Both the position numbers and the translations under genes were made by a program. The notes under the pieces are model-generated. The model was not told the DNA's origin, did no database searches, and saw only the letters and a list, made by a program, of their open reading frames with translations. From Ignavibacteria bacterium (GTDB lineage Bacteria > Bacteroidota > Ignavibacteria > Tepidaquicellales > Tepidaquicellaceae), in the NCBI GenBank assembly GCA_026417495.1, contig JAOADD010000059.1, forward strand, positions 1 to 64,000: 64,000 bases of DNA, written 5' to 3'. Of this stretch, positions 1 to 9,506 are shown in pieces (within the stretch, counting starts at the first letter, position 1; every line of letters begins with the position of its first letter).

Positions 1-407
1 ATTCCATTTATAAAACCAGCTGTTCCTCCAGTTTCTAAAATGGTTACCCAATTTTGCCCTCCATTTGTTGTCTTATATACTTTTGCATTACCACCTGCTC
101 CCCCTGCAGCGCCACCATCACCAATAAATACAACTAATGAATCTTTAGCCCATATGCAATATGGTTCTAATGTTACACCTGTTGTTGGTATAGAAACCCA
201 ATTAACTCCTCCATTTGTTGTTCTCCAAATAACAGGTGTACCGCTTGGTCCTCCTGCAACAAAGACACAAGTAGGACTGGCTACTGAAATGCTTGGATAG
301 GATCCAACATTTGATACTGTACCTGCAGAAACCCATTGTGCATTAGAACTGAAGTTTATACAAAAGACTAAAAAAATTACAAAAGTTAAGAATAAAATTT
401 TTCTCAT
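1..407 (-). CDS. Secreted YCF48-repeat protein, N-terminal part (cut by left window edge)
   Basis: Reading the minus strand from the ATG at 407 gives an uninterrupted 135-codon frame that leaves the window at base 1. It starts with a signal peptide (MRKILFLTFVIFLVF, cleavage likely after SSNA-QW) and then shows repeats of the form WRTTNGGVNW and YKTTNGGQNW. These are typical of YCF48/Hcf136-like BNR propeller blades. A strong Shine-Dalgarno (AAGGAG) sits just upstream of the ATG. Homologues in this window (7139-9343, 13463-14698) end in T9SS sorting domains, so this is probably another surface or secreted protein, but its C-terminus is not visible. Ligand and function are unknown. Confidence 0.85.
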   Translation of the reverse strand, partial: MRKILFLTFVIFLVFCINFSSNAQWVSAGTVSNVGSYPSISVASPTCVFVAGGPSGTPVIWRTTNGGVNWVSIPTTGVTLEPYCIWAKDSLVVFIGDGGAAGGAGGNAKVYKTTNGGQNWVTILETGGTAGFING

Positions 408-603
408 CTCTTACTCCTTTTTAATTTTATAATGTATTATATACTTTTAATTTAAATAATGTTTAATTAAAAGTCAAGATTACTATTTCCCCATTACATA
501 TTATAAACTGTGACTAAATATACAGCACATATTTTATATACAAAACAATTGTTTTAAAAAGTATAAAAGTTTTTAATTTTACAAGTATTACTTAATAATT
601 TTT

Positions 604-2553
604 TTATTTGCTATCAAAATAAATTTTATTATTGACCAACGAGCAAGTTGTTATTTGTGTATAAGCAGTCAATAGTAATTTTAATTTATAATATTCATCT
701 CTGTAAACTTCAGATAGATTACTAACTCCTGTTGTATCTGTTGTATAATTATATAGAATATTTTGATTATCAAAGTCTGTTAGTAATACTAAGCTATCAG
801 AAAAAACACAAAAAAGATTTCCCCATTTTTCAAAAGCGAAATTTGATTTATTTGTGTCAAGTAAAGATTTACCCATAGATGAATGTATAGTTGAAATATT
901 TAGTAAATCCAATACAGTTGGTAATATATCTACATGAGAAGAAACTCTATTATTGGTTGTAGGTGGTATGTGCTTAGGTGAGTAAATTAAAAAAGGAATG
1001 TGATAAGTACTTAAAAAATTTGTTCTGGTATTATAAAGTGTATGATCAGAAGTTATAATGAATATTGTATTGTCAAACCAATTGAAATTTTTTACATAAT
1101 CAAAAAATCTTTTAAGTGAATAATCTGAATATCTTATAGAAAGTTCAAGTTCGCTTTCGCCTTTATATTTTTCGAAAAAATCTTTTCGATCTTCAGGTAA
1201 AATGAATGGGTCATGAGATGAGAGAGAAAAAATTGTTGCAAAAAATGGTTCTTCAGTTGAATTGAGAATATCAGCTGTGTATATGAAAAAAGGTTCATCA
1301 TAGATTCCCCAAGCACCGTCATAAGAGTTGTTGAGTGTATCTTTGAAATTTTCTTTCCCATAGTATTTGAGTAAACCGCAAATTTTTGTAAATCCTAAAA
1401 AACCCATAGAACCTGTTGTTGCTGCATGGTGAAAGCTTGTGTTATATCCATTTTCTAATAAAATTGAACCTAATCCCCTAAATCTATTCATTTCAATTGA
1501 AGAATTAATTATTGATGTATTGAACAATGATGGAACAGAAGCTAATATTGATGGTACAGCTTCTATTGATCTTTGCCCATTAGCAAGAAATTTAGTAAAA
1601 AGCATTCCCTTTGAAGCGATACTATCGAAAAATGGAGTTAAAGATTTTTCACCTGCTACATATCCACAATATTTTGCAGACCAACTTTCCATAATAAAAA
1701 TCACAAGGTTCAATTTTTTGGGATTTTCAAAAGAGTGTTTCTTTCTTTGAAATGGATAATCTTCACTTACAAAACTTTCATTTTCAGTTCTTAAATAATC
1801 TCTTACTATCGTAATTGCTTCATCGTTTGGAATATATTTTATTTCAGGAATTTTATTTTGAAATATACTTGTTATCACATTGAATGTTGTATTCAGTGTT
1901 AAGTAACTGCTTTCTGGTTTATCACTTATGAAAGCATCTGCAGGCCTTATTGGTCTTAATTGTAAACCTCCTCTAATTCCTATAATTGTAAAACCTATTA
2001 TTAAGATGAAACTTATTATTTCTGTTGAAATTGATTTATATTCATGGATTTTACCATATAGAAAATTCAAAAATTTAACAGTGAAGAAGCTAAATATTAT
2101 TATTAGAATTAGCATTAAACCTGAAAGGAAATAATGATTAACGACAAGAGCAGGAAAAAATCTTATTACATCTTCTGCCATTGCAAATATTTCATAAGTG
2201 ATTCTTCTTTGGGTTGTTGTGTAGTAACCGTAATCAGTCAGATTTAATGCTATAAAAAATAGGTTGGTTAATATAAAAAGTATTATCAAAAAAATTCGGT
2301 ATAATTTAAAATTAGGTCTTATAAATGGCAGATTATATATGATTATTAATAATAAGTTTGATGATAAAATTGCTGATAAATCAAATCTTGTGCCTTTAAT
2401 AAAAGAAGTAACTATTTCAATTGATGATATATTTTTAAATGTTTCGTAATGGGAAATAAAAAAACCAAATCTCAATAAAGAATATATTAGCATTAGTATA
2501 AAAATCCAAATCAAAGTAATTATGAATCTTTTTGTAAACAATATTTTTCTCAT
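604..2553 (-). CDS. LtaS/OpgB-like membrane sulfatase-fold phosphotransferase
   Basis: A 649-residue protein with about five hydrophobic segments in the first ~200 residues, followed by an extracytoplasmic alkaline-phosphatase/sulfatase-fold domain. Visible active-site elements are the metal-binding Glu in FIMESWS (~residue 290), a candidate nucleophile Ser in NGQRSIEAVP about 45 residues later, and Asp-His in IITSDHT near residue 505. This matches the LtaS/MdoB (OpgB) family, which transfers phosphoglycerol or other phospho-groups onto envelope glycans or lipids. The predicted envelope is Gram-negative, so lipoteichoic acid synthesis is unlikely. Phosphoglycerol or phosphoethanolamine transfer to a glycan or lipid is more plausible, but the substrate is not known. 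The gene is divergent from arsR. Confidence 0.8.
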   Translation of the reverse strand: MRKILFTKRFIITLIWIFILMLIYSLLRFGFFISHYETFKNISSIEIVTSFIKGTRFDLSAILSSNLLLIIIYNLPFIRPNFKLYRIFLIILFILTNLFFIALNLTDYGYYTTTQRRITYEIFAMAEDVIRFFPALVVNHYFLSGLMLILIIIFSFFTVKFLNFLYGKIHEYKSISTEIISFILIIGFTIIGIRGGLQLRPIRPADAFISDKPESSYLTLNTTFNVITSIFQNKIPEIKYIPNDEAITIVRDYLRTENESFVSEDYPFQRKKHSFENPKKLNLVIFIMESWSAKYCGYVAGEKSLTPFFDSIASKGMLFTKFLANGQRSIEAVPSILASVPSLFNTSIINSSIEMNRFRGLGSILLENGYNTSFHHAATTGSMGFLGFTKICGLLKYYGKENFKDTLNNSYDGAWGIYDEPFFIYTADILNSTEEPFFATIFSLSSHDPFILPEDRKDFFEKYKGESELELSIRYSDYSLKRFFDYVKNFNWFDNTIFIITSDHTLYNTRTNFLSTYHIPFLIYSPKHIPPTTNNRVSSHVDILPTVLDLLNISTIHSSMGKSLLDTNKSNFAFEKWGNLFCVFSDSLVLLTDFDNQNILYNYTTDTTGVSNLSEVYRDEYYKLKLLLTAYTQITTCSLVNNKIYFDSK

Positions 2554-2571
2554 ATAATTAGCTTTTCAAAG

Positions 2572-2595
2572 CAAAAATAACAAAATAGAATTCAA
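2572..2595 (-). promoter_or_regulatory. Candidate Bacteroidota-type promoter of the LtaS-like gene
   Basis: On the minus strand TATTTTTG (2579-2572) matches the Bacteroidota -7 consensus TAnnTTTG and lies about 20 bases upstream of the ATG at 2553. The TTG at 2595-2593 is too close for the usual -33 spacing, so only the -7 element is convincing. Confidence 0.3.
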
Positions 2596-2639
2596 GAAAT
2601 AACTTATTTGCTTTTTCCCTAGTGGTGGTGTTATTTTTA

Positions 2640-2674
2640 TTGTTTTTATTCTATATTAATCGTATATTTACGAT
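2640..2674 (+). promoter_or_regulatory. arsR promoter with overlapping ArsR operator
   Basis: A perfect inverted repeat ATCGTA-TATT-TACGAT lies at 2659-2674, 12 bases before the arsR start. It overlaps TATATTTA (2663-2670), a one-mismatch version of the Bacteroidota -7 box TAnnTTTG. A TTG at 2640-2642, 20 bases upstream, fits the -33 element. The arrangement suggests autorepression of arsR-arsM by ArsR, relieved by arsenite. The sequence symmetry is seen directly; protein binding is inferred. Confidence 0.5.
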
Positions 2675-2686
2675 ATAAAATAATAA

Positions 2687-2995
2687 ATGGTAAGGTCAAA
2701 AAAACACAAATTTTCAAAAGAATTAATAGAAATTTCTGATTTTGCTAAGTCAATTTCTCATCCTGCTAGATTATATATAATCAAATTATTAGCTGAGAGA
2801 AATGAATGTATCTGTGGTGAAATTGTAAAAGTAACCCCACTTTCGCAAGCAACAGTATCACAACATTTAAAAGAATTAAGAAAAATTGGCATTATCATAG
2901 GTAGAATTGAAGGGGTTAAATCTTGTTATTGTTTGGATAAGAAAAAACTTAATTACTATACTGGAAAATTGATTAAATATTTTAAAAATAAATAA
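2687..2995 (+). CDS. arsR: ArsR/SmtB-family arsenic-responsive repressor
   Basis: A 102-residue winged-helix repressor. The DNA-recognition helix region reads LSQATVSQHLKELRKIGII (about residues 52-70). Just before it is a Cys-x-Cys pair, C41 and C43 in NECICGEIV, corresponding to the ELCVC metalloid-binding box of ArsR proteins. The gene lies 12 bases upstream of an arsenite methyltransferase, which makes As(III) the likely inducer. An inverted repeat over the promoter (2659-2674) is the likely operator. No arsenic pump (ArsB/Acr3) or arsenate reductase gene is present nearby. Confidence 0.88.
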   Translation: MVRSKKHKFSKELIEISDFAKSISHPARLYIIKLLAERNECICGEIVKVTPLSQATVSQHLKELRKIGIIIGRIEGVKSCYCLDKKKLNYYTGKLIKYFKNK

Positions 2996-3007
2996 TAGAG
3001 GAATAAT

Positions 3008-3808
3008 ATGTCAGAAAATAATAAAATGAAAGAAAAGGTAAAGAAAAAATATACTCAAATTTTAAAATCATCAGAAAATTCTACATCATGCTGCTCTTGT
3101 TCCTGCAATTCAGAAACAAACTATACAATATTTAGTGATGATTATACTAATATTGATGGATATGTACCTGAAGCAGACTTGAACCTTGGATGTGGTTTAC
3201 CTACTGAATTTGCAAAAATTAAAACTGGCGATACTGTGGTTGATTTGGGGTGCGGAACGGGAAATGATGCATTTATTGCAAGAAAAATTGTTGGTGATGA
3301 AGGAAAAGTAATAGGTGTGGACTTTACAAATGATATGATTAAAAGAGCAAAGGAAAGTGCAAAGAAATTAAATTATCATAATGTTCTCTTTTTGGTCGGA
3401 GATATTGAAAACTTACCATTGGAAGAGAGCATTGCGGATGTTGTTATAAGTAATTGTGTTTTGAATTTGGTACCTGATAAAGAAAGGGCTTTTGCTGAAA
3501 TATATAGAATATTAAAATCGGGTGGACATTTTTCTATTTCGGATATTGTTTCAACTGAAAATATTCCGACTTACTTAAAAAGAATTGCTGAACTATATAC
3601 AGGTTGTATTTCGGGAGCATTAACTCTTGAAGAGTATTTTACAATTATCAAGAAGGTAGGCTTTTCTAATATTGAACTGCAAAGTAAAAAGGAAATAATA
3701 ATACCTGATGAAATTTTGCTGAAGCATTTAAATAAGAGAGAATTAGACAATTATAAAAAAACAAATATTAAATTCCTAAGTGTGAACATATATGCTGAAA
3801 AGGGATAA
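3008..3808 (+). CDS. arsM: Arsenite S-adenosylmethionine methyltransferase
   Basis: A 266-residue SAM-dependent methyltransferase that methylates As(III) in the cytoplasm. SAM motif I is VVDLGCGTGNDAF (~residues 77-89). Cysteines sit where ArsM enzymes bind arsenic: C62 in NLGCGLP, C150 in ISNCVLNL and C200 in YTGCISGA. An additional cluster C28, C29, C31, C33 precedes the fold. The fourth Cys found after motif I in algal ArsM is Ala here. It follows arsR by 12 bases, with GAGG before the ATG. ArsR-ArsM without an efflux pump implies detoxification by methylation and loss of volatile or diffusible products. Confidence 0.88.
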   Translation: MSENNKMKEKVKKKYTQILKSSENSTSCCSCSCNSETNYTIFSDDYTNIDGYVPEADLNLGCGLPTEFAKIKTGDTVVDLGCGTGNDAFIARKIVGDEGKVIGVDFTNDMIKRAKESAKKLNYHNVLFLVGDIENLPLEESIADVVISNCVLNLVPDKERAFAEIYRILKSGGHFSISDIVSTENIPTYLKRIAELYTGCISGALTLEEYFTIIKKVGFSNIELQSKKEIIIPDEILLKHLNKRELDNYKKTNIKFLSVNIYAEKG

Positions 3809-4012
3809 AGTGCTAATAAAAATTTATAAAGTGTTAGCATAAGAAAATGTTTTTATAGGGGGAGTTAAAATATTGATATTGCATATTTTAATTTGTATAG
3901 TTAAATTAAGAAAGATTATGTAAATAATATTTGTTTTTATGTTTTATCTCCTGAGAATATTAATACATTAAAAATTAAAAAAGCACTTTTTAAAAAATAA
4001 AAAGGAGATAAA

Positions 4013-6127
4013 ATGAAAAAAGTTCTTTCTTCCATTCTTTTATTTTCCATCTTATTGGTATTTGTATTTGGAGTTGGGGCTCAGTACAAGTATGCAAATC
4101 CTATTAGAATTAAGAATAATACATCAACAACATTAACAAATGTTCAGGTTTTGATTATTTTCAATACTGCAATACCAATTGCAAATGGATGGATGCAACC
4201 CAACGGTAATGATATTCGCTTCACCTCTACATGTGGTGGTTCAGTTTTTCTAAACCATTTTCTTGAAGGGTATATCAATACTGATACAACCAAAATTTGG
4301 TTAAAGGTTCCTTCTATTGGTCCAAATGACTCTACACTCGTCTATCTCTATTATGGTAATGCGAGTGCTACTTCTGCATCTACATTATCTGTTTTCGACG
4401 GACCACACTCTGGATGTGATAGTGTGGTCGTTACATCTACAAATACTGTTAGTAACTGTCAAAGAGGATTTGCTTTTACTCCTACTGAAGATGTTCTTAT
4501 CGCGTACTTTGGAAAAAGAATTCCAAATGTAACTCAAAGGTATGTTACTTTGTTTGATGCTACAACCCAAGCGTTATTAGTACAAATTCAAGTTGACCCT
4601 GGTGTAGCAGGGCAATATAATTACAATTTATTACCAACACCATTCTGGGCAAGGACGGGAGTCCAATATATTATTGCTCTATATAACGGTAGTGGAGATA
4701 TGTATTATTATGGTACAAGTTCTCAGATTGGTCAGCATATGACTTATGGAAATATGCGATATAGAAATACATGTACTCAGAATGATTTTCCAAATCTAAC
4801 ATTAACAAATTACCATTACGGTACCCCTGACTTTTTGTATTTTGTTAAACAAAACATAACTCCACCACCTACGGTAACCATTTTACCAGCAGCAGATACT
4901 ACAACTCCTGCTGCTCCTACAAACTTAACAGCAACAGCTGGTAGTGGTTCTGCCCTTCTGAAATGGAATAAGAATACAGAATTTGATATGAAGGAATATA
5001 GAGTATTTAGAAATACTGTTAATAATCCAGCCACAGCAACTCAAATTGGTATAGTTAACCACCCTGATACAACTTATAATGCTACTGGTCTTACAAATGG
5101 TACAACATATTATTTCTGGGTGAAAGCAGTTGATAGGTACTGCGATCCCAAGATAAGTGCTTTTAGTAATGTAGCAAGTTGTACTCCAGGAGGAGGTGGA
5201 GCTGTTGTAAATAGAAGCATTGTGCTACCAACTCCAGGTGTAAATACAAATTATGTAATGATACCTTACAACCCAGCTATGAATTGGACTAGCAATCAAA
5301 TAACGATAGAAGCATGGGTAAAAATTGGTGGAACTACTACAGCTAATACAGTTTTGAATAAAGGAGCTGCTTCTTTTGACTATCAATTGGGAATTAATGC
5401 ATCTACTGCAAATCCTTTCTTTAGAGCACAAGGTACAATAGTATTAGGGTCAAGTATAACAATTCCCGCTAATGTATGGACACATCTAGCAGTAGTATCA
5501 AATGGATCTACAGTTGTATTTTATGTAAATGGATCTCCTGCTCAAACCGTTAGTACTGCAACAACACTTGGTTCTTCTACAAATGAGATGAGAATTGGAA
5601 GAGGGAATGCTGATCCAGGGTCGGGAAAACTTGATGAGGTTAGATTATGGAGTGTTGCAAGAACTGCATCAGAAATAGCTAATAATATGTGTGTAAAATA
5701 TATTCCTAACACTACTTCAGGACTAAAAGCAATTTGGCACTTTGATAGTACTTTCGTAGATTCTGTTAGTGGATTTAATGGAACTGCAGTTGGCACAGTT
5801 ACTTTCGATACCGCAAACAATTGTATGCAAACTTCAATTAAGAACATTCAATCAGAAGTCCCAACTGAATTTTATTTAAGCCAGAATTATCCAAACCCAT
5901 TTAATCCTAATACTTCTATAAAATTTAGTTTGCCAAAAGATGCTTATGTAGAACTTAAAATTTATGATATAATGGGTAGGGAAGTTGCTACTCTCATAAG
6001 TGATCCATATAAAGCGGGGACCTACATAGTTGACTTTAATGCAGGACATCTTGCAAGTGGTATATATTTCTATAAAATTGTTGCAGGAGGTTTCAGTGAT
6101 GTGAAGAAAATGATACTGTTGAAATAA
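4013..6127 (+). CDS. T9SS-exported DUF2341-FN3-LamG surface protein
   Basis: A 704-residue secreted protein with a strong Shine-Dalgarno (AAGGAGAT) before the ATG. Domains in order: signal peptide (1-23); a DUF2341-like region (about 24-110) beginning YANPIRIKNN and containing LVYLYYGNASA; a less clear region to about 290; a fibronectin type III domain (about 297-393, AAPTNLTATAGSGSALLKW); and a LamG/concanavalin-like domain (about 400-590, with ITIEAWVKI and KLDEVRLW). The C-terminal T9SS type A sorting domain starts at FYLSQNYPNPFNPNTSIKF. Such proteins are exported across the outer membrane and anchored or released. DUF2341 and LamG suggest carbohydrate or adhesion binding; the ligand is unknown. 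Confidence 0.85.
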   Translation: MKKVLSSILLFSILLVFVFGVGAQYKYANPIRIKNNTSTTLTNVQVLIIFNTAIPIANGWMQPNGNDIRFTSTCGGSVFLNHFLEGYINTDTTKIWLKVPSIGPNDSTLVYLYYGNASATSASTLSVFDGPHSGCDSVVVTSTNTVSNCQRGFAFTPTEDVLIAYFGKRIPNVTQRYVTLFDATTQALLVQIQVDPGVAGQYNYNLLPTPFWARTGVQYIIALYNGSGDMYYYGTSSQIGQHMTYGNMRYRNTCTQNDFPNLTLTNYHYGTPDFLYFVKQNITPPPTVTILPAADTTTPAAPTNLTATAGSGSALLKWNKNTEFDMKEYRVFRNTVNNPATATQIGIVNHPDTTYNATGLTNGTTYYFWVKAVDRYCDPKISAFSNVASCTPGGGGAVVNRSIVLPTPGVNTNYVMIPYNPAMNWTSNQITIEAWVKIGGTTTANTVLNKGAASFDYQLGINASTANPFFRAQGTIVLGSSITIPANVWTHLAVVSNGSTVVFYVNGSPAQTVSTATTLGSSTNEMRIGRGNADPGSGKLDEVRLWSVARTASEIANNMCVKYIPNTTSGLKAIWHFDSTFVDSVSGFNGTAVGTVTFDTANNCMQTSIKNIQSEVPTEFYLSQNYPNPFNPNTSIKFSLPKDAYVELKIYDIMGREVATLISDPYKAGTYIVDFNAGHLASGIYFYKIVAGGFSDVKKMILLK

Positions 6128-6155
6128 CATTACTTAATTTTTTATTGTTATTTAC

Positions 6156-6190
6156 AAAGCGGTTCATAGTTGCTTATGAACCGCTTTTTT
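6156..6190 (+). terminator. Rho-independent terminator
   Basis: A perfect 13-bp stem (AAAGCGGTTCATA at 6156-6168 pairing with TATGAACCGCTTT at 6175-6187), a six-base loop and a following T run. It lies 28 bases after the T9SS cargo gene stop and ends that transcript before the lipoprotein gene. Confidence 0.9.
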
Positions 6191-6263
6191 ATTGTTTATA
6201 TTGATTATGAAAAATACTTTTATTAAACCAATTTTTTGTTATTTTTAATATAAAAGATTTTGT

Positions 6264-7133
6264 ATGAAGATTTATAAATTATTCAAAATACTTCCTGTAA
6301 TAGTATTTGTTACCCTTATGCTTTCATGTAATGAACCAGAAAATATTGTTAAAGTAATTTATAATAGAGTTTCAGCGAAAGAAAGACTTGATTCTGCTAT
6401 AGCACAAGCAACAAGAAAGTATGGAAATCAAACTAAACTAGTTCTAATTTTTGGTAGTAATGTGATTTTCGAAGGTGCTGATAAAGGAAAAACCGACATT
6501 GCTGGTATAACAGCTTTATCTGATCCAAATAATTTGGGAGCTTGGATTTATATTTTCAAAAAAACAGGGACAGATACTCTTGCAGTTTTTACTCCTAATC
6601 CTGTTCCTGGAGCAAAAGATTGTATTGAGTTAACTAAGTATTTTAATTTGAATACAATTATTAATTTAATTGCAGATACTTCAGCACGAAATATCATCTC
6701 AGGGGCTTTAGCATTAATAAATAATATTAATTTTAATATTACAACCGCGACTACAAATTTAGTTGATAGTGATGTATCATTAGAGTATGCGAATTCTTCA
6801 AATCCAGTTATTAAATTTGATTCATCTTTCATTCCAAGTGCAAGTTCGTTAAATGGAAATTATTTTTTCAATAATAATATTACGGGAGCCACGAAGACAG
6901 TTAATATGTTTTTAATTCCAGGGTTAGGTTCTCTAAATCTTCCTCAATATATTACAGGTTTGACAGGTTTTCCCCCTGATTTATGGATCGTCAATTATAA
7001 AAAAACATTTAACAATAGCATTACAGAAAATTTAGTATTAGCAACTGTAGTTGAGAACAATCAAATTATGACAATTCCTTATTTATCACTTTCGAGTAAG
7101 GTCATTAATTTATCTAAATTTATAAATAGATAA
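6264..7133 (+). CDS. Hypothetical lipoprotein
   Basis: A 289-residue protein with a lipoprotein signal: a hydrophobic stretch then lipobox LMLSCNEPE (lipidated Cys ~22). I recognise no domain in the mature part. It is rich in Asn/Thr/Ile and has stretches resembling secreted beta-rich proteins (for example VLIFGSNVIFEG, GAWIYIFKKTGTDTL). It ends five bases before the convergent stop of the YCF48 gene. Presumably envelope-located; function unknown. Confidence 0.7.
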   Translation: MKIYKLFKILPVIVFVTLMLSCNEPENIVKVIYNRVSAKERLDSAIAQATRKYGNQTKLVLIFGSNVIFEGADKGKTDIAGITALSDPNNLGAWIYIFKKTGTDTLAVFTPNPVPGAKDCIELTKYFNLNTIINLIADTSARNIISGALALINNINFNITTATTNLVDSDVSLEYANSSNPVIKFDSSFIPSASSLNGNYFFNNNITGATKTVNMFLIPGLGSLNLPQYITGLTGFPPDLWIVNYKKTFNNSITENLVLATVVENNQIMTIPYLSLSSKVINLSKFINR

Positions 7134-7138
7134 TTCTA

Positions 7139-9343
7139 CTACTTTACATATATCATTTTCTTTACACTAACATTTTCAGTGCTATTAATACTCATTTTAT
7201 AAAAATAAATACCACTTGACATATTAAACTTGTCTGCTTGGAAACTAACTTGATAGTTTCCTTCTGATAAAAAGGTATTTAATAAAGTTGTTATTTCTTT
7301 TCCCATTATATCATAAACAATTATTGTAACTTTACTGCTTTTAGGTAATTCAAACTTGATTATTGTTGAGTAATTAAATGGGTTTGGATAATTTTGCTGT
7401 AATATAAATTCTTGTGGAAAATTTCTGGTTTCAAATTTTTTTATTCCCACAGGAAAACCACCAGATATTGTCTTAAAAATTGTACCCGAACTTCCTACTA
7501 ACCATCCTGTAAGTGAATTCGCAAAGTATACAGAAAAATTTACCGTTGATGTACCAAAAGATTGATCTATCCAATTCACTCCACTATTTGTTGTACAAAG
7601 TATTTTATTACTACCCGTAACCCATCCATTTAATGTATCAGCAAAAAATATCTCTTCAAAATTAACTGTTCCTACTACTGTGGGAATACCTGCGGATTGT
7701 GAGAACCAGTTCAGACCCGCATTTGTAGTTTTCAAAATAGTCTTATACCAACCTGATAACCATCCTGTATTTTCATTGACAAAGCTCAAAGAATTGAAAT
7801 AAACATTACTTGTACCTGTTGGGACAAGATACCAATTAGTTCCACCATTAGTTGTTCTCAATAATTTACTCCACCATCCTGTTGCAAATCCTGTATTAGC
7901 TGAAGAAAAACATATTGATTCTAAAGATGCTGTATCAGATACAACGTTGTATTGCATTATCCAGTTGTTTCCTCCATTTGTTGTTTTAAGTATTATTCCT
8001 GTTCTTGGTGGAGTACTTTTATAACCTGCAGCCCATCCTGTTTCAGTGGATATGAAAAATAATGACTTGAAGAGATAATTATATTGTTTATATACTGGTA
8101 ACCAATCATTACCACCATTAGTTGATTTTATTATATACCCTGTATCTCCAAGCATAGACTTACCTGAAGCAAAACCAGTATTTAAATTGATAAATTTTAT
8201 ACAATCATAATGAATTAAAGTAGAGCTCAATTGAGGAAACCAATTAGTTCCTCCATTAGTAGTTTTTAATAATGCATTGTAAGTTCCTGCAGCCCATCCT
8301 GTTTCGGAAGAAATAAAGTTAACATTATAAAATGCATTAGTTAATCCTTGTGACTGACTCTGCCATATTGTACCACCATCAGTTGTTTTAAATATTTTTC
8401 CTTCATATCCACTAATCCAACCGACGGTGTTAGAAATGAAATAAACTGAACGATAATTTGTACAATAGGGCATATTCCCTGTTAGAGAAAACCAAGAATT
8501 TCCTCCATCAGTTGTTTTTAATACAATGCAACCTTCATTGCCACCTACTGCCCATCCTGTGTCAGGAGATGAAAAAAATATAGAAACGAAGTCATTTATT
8601 GAACCTGTATTTAATACTGTCCAATTAAGTCCACCATCTGTGGTCTTTATTATTTTTCCGCTATATCCTGATGCCCAACCTGTTTGAGCAGAAATAAAGA
8701 AAAGTGAATACATTCCCGTTGAAACCCCACAATTTATAGGTACCCAATTTTCACCACCATTTGTTGTTTTTAAAATATTTCCCGAGAGTAAAGACCCACA
8801 AATCCACCCGTTTTGATTATCAACGAAAAACACTGATGATAAAGTCCCTGTACCACCGCTAAATTGTTCGATCCAGTTAAGCCCACCGTTTGTAGTTTTT
8901 ATTATTTTACCATTGTTTCCTACAGCATATCCTGTGTTTAACGATGGGAAGGAAATTGAATATAAATCTGATGTTAATCCTGTTGAGTTTTCATTCCAAT
9001 GATTACCACCGTCAGTAGTTTTAAAAATTTTTCCTGCACTACCACAAATATATCCTATTTGTTCTGTTAAAAAGATAAAAGAGTTTATACTACTTGTATT
9101 AGGATAGTTCCAATTAGGGATGTTATAAGTTAGTACTATCCATGTATTACCTCCATCAGTTGATTTAATTAGCGCTCTCCCTCCTCCTGCAGAGTAAACA
9201 ACATTTTGATTAATTGCTTGAACTTTATAAAGGGGATTCCCTTGTGGATATGGATTTTGTGAAATCCAACCAGGTTGAGAATATAAGAACCTGTTTAGTA
9301 GGAATATGAGTAAAATATATATTAAAAATTTTATTGCTTTCAT
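7139..9343 (-). CDS. T9SS-exported YCF48/BNR-repeat protein
   Basis: A 734-residue secreted protein. After the signal peptide (MKAIKFLIYILLIFLL...LYSQPGW) come about a dozen ~45-residue repeats with the signature TGWAAGxxGxIxKTTDGGxNW. These fit Hcf136/YCF48-like or sialidase-type propellers, probably two propellers in tandem. The last ~90 residues are a T9SS type A sorting domain (FILQQNYPNPFNYSTIIKF ... SGIYFYKM). The repeats are similar at DNA level, so recombination between blades is possible. Function is not assigned; in this lineage such proteins are abundant secreted products. Confidence 0.88.
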   Translation of the reverse strand: MKAIKFLIYILLIFLLNRFLYSQPGWISQNPYPQGNPLYKVQAINQNVVYSAGGGRALIKSTDGGNTWIVLTYNIPNWNYPNTSSINSFIFLTEQIGYICGSAGKIFKTTDGGNHWNENSTGLTSDLYSISFPSLNTGYAVGNNGKIIKTTNGGLNWIEQFSGGTGTLSSVFFVDNQNGWICGSLLSGNILKTTNGGENWVPINCGVSTGMYSLFFISAQTGWASGYSGKIIKTTDGGLNWTVLNTGSINDFVSIFFSSPDTGWAVGGNEGCIVLKTTDGGNSWFSLTGNMPYCTNYRSVYFISNTVGWISGYEGKIFKTTDGGTIWQSQSQGLTNAFYNVNFISSETGWAAGTYNALLKTTNGGTNWFPQLSSTLIHYDCIKFINLNTGFASGKSMLGDTGYIIKSTNGGNDWLPVYKQYNYLFKSLFFISTETGWAAGYKSTPPRTGIILKTTNGGNNWIMQYNVVSDTASLESICFSSANTGFATGWWSKLLRTTNGGTNWYLVPTGTSNVYFNSLSFVNENTGWLSGWYKTILKTTNAGLNWFSQSAGIPTVVGTVNFEEIFFADTLNGWVTGSNKILCTTNSGVNWIDQSFGTSTVNFSVYFANSLTGWLVGSSGTIFKTISGGFPVGIKKFETRNFPQEFILQQNYPNPFNYSTIIKFELPKSSKVTIIVYDIMGKEITTLLNTFLSEGNYQVSFQADKFNMSSGIYFYKMSINSTENVSVKKMIYVK

Positions 9344-9506
9344 TTTTTAGTGTATTTATCAATTAAAAACTAAAAATAACACATTAAATAATCAATATTT
9401 TTTTTGCTCCTCTTTTAATTACTGAATTATTTAAAATAATTATTTTGTTAAGGAACTGATATATAAAGTAAGGTGTATAAAAATTAGAAGTTACAAATCA
9501 GTGTTT

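Noticed and set aside
40-300. An 86-codon plus-strand frame rich in Pro
   Set aside because: It is antisense to the N-terminal part of a YCF48-repeat protein whose minus-strand reading has a signal peptide and repeats.
3811-3839. TGCTAA...TTAGCA inverted repeat after arsM as a terminator
   Set aside because: Six-base stem with a 17-base loop and no T run; too weak.
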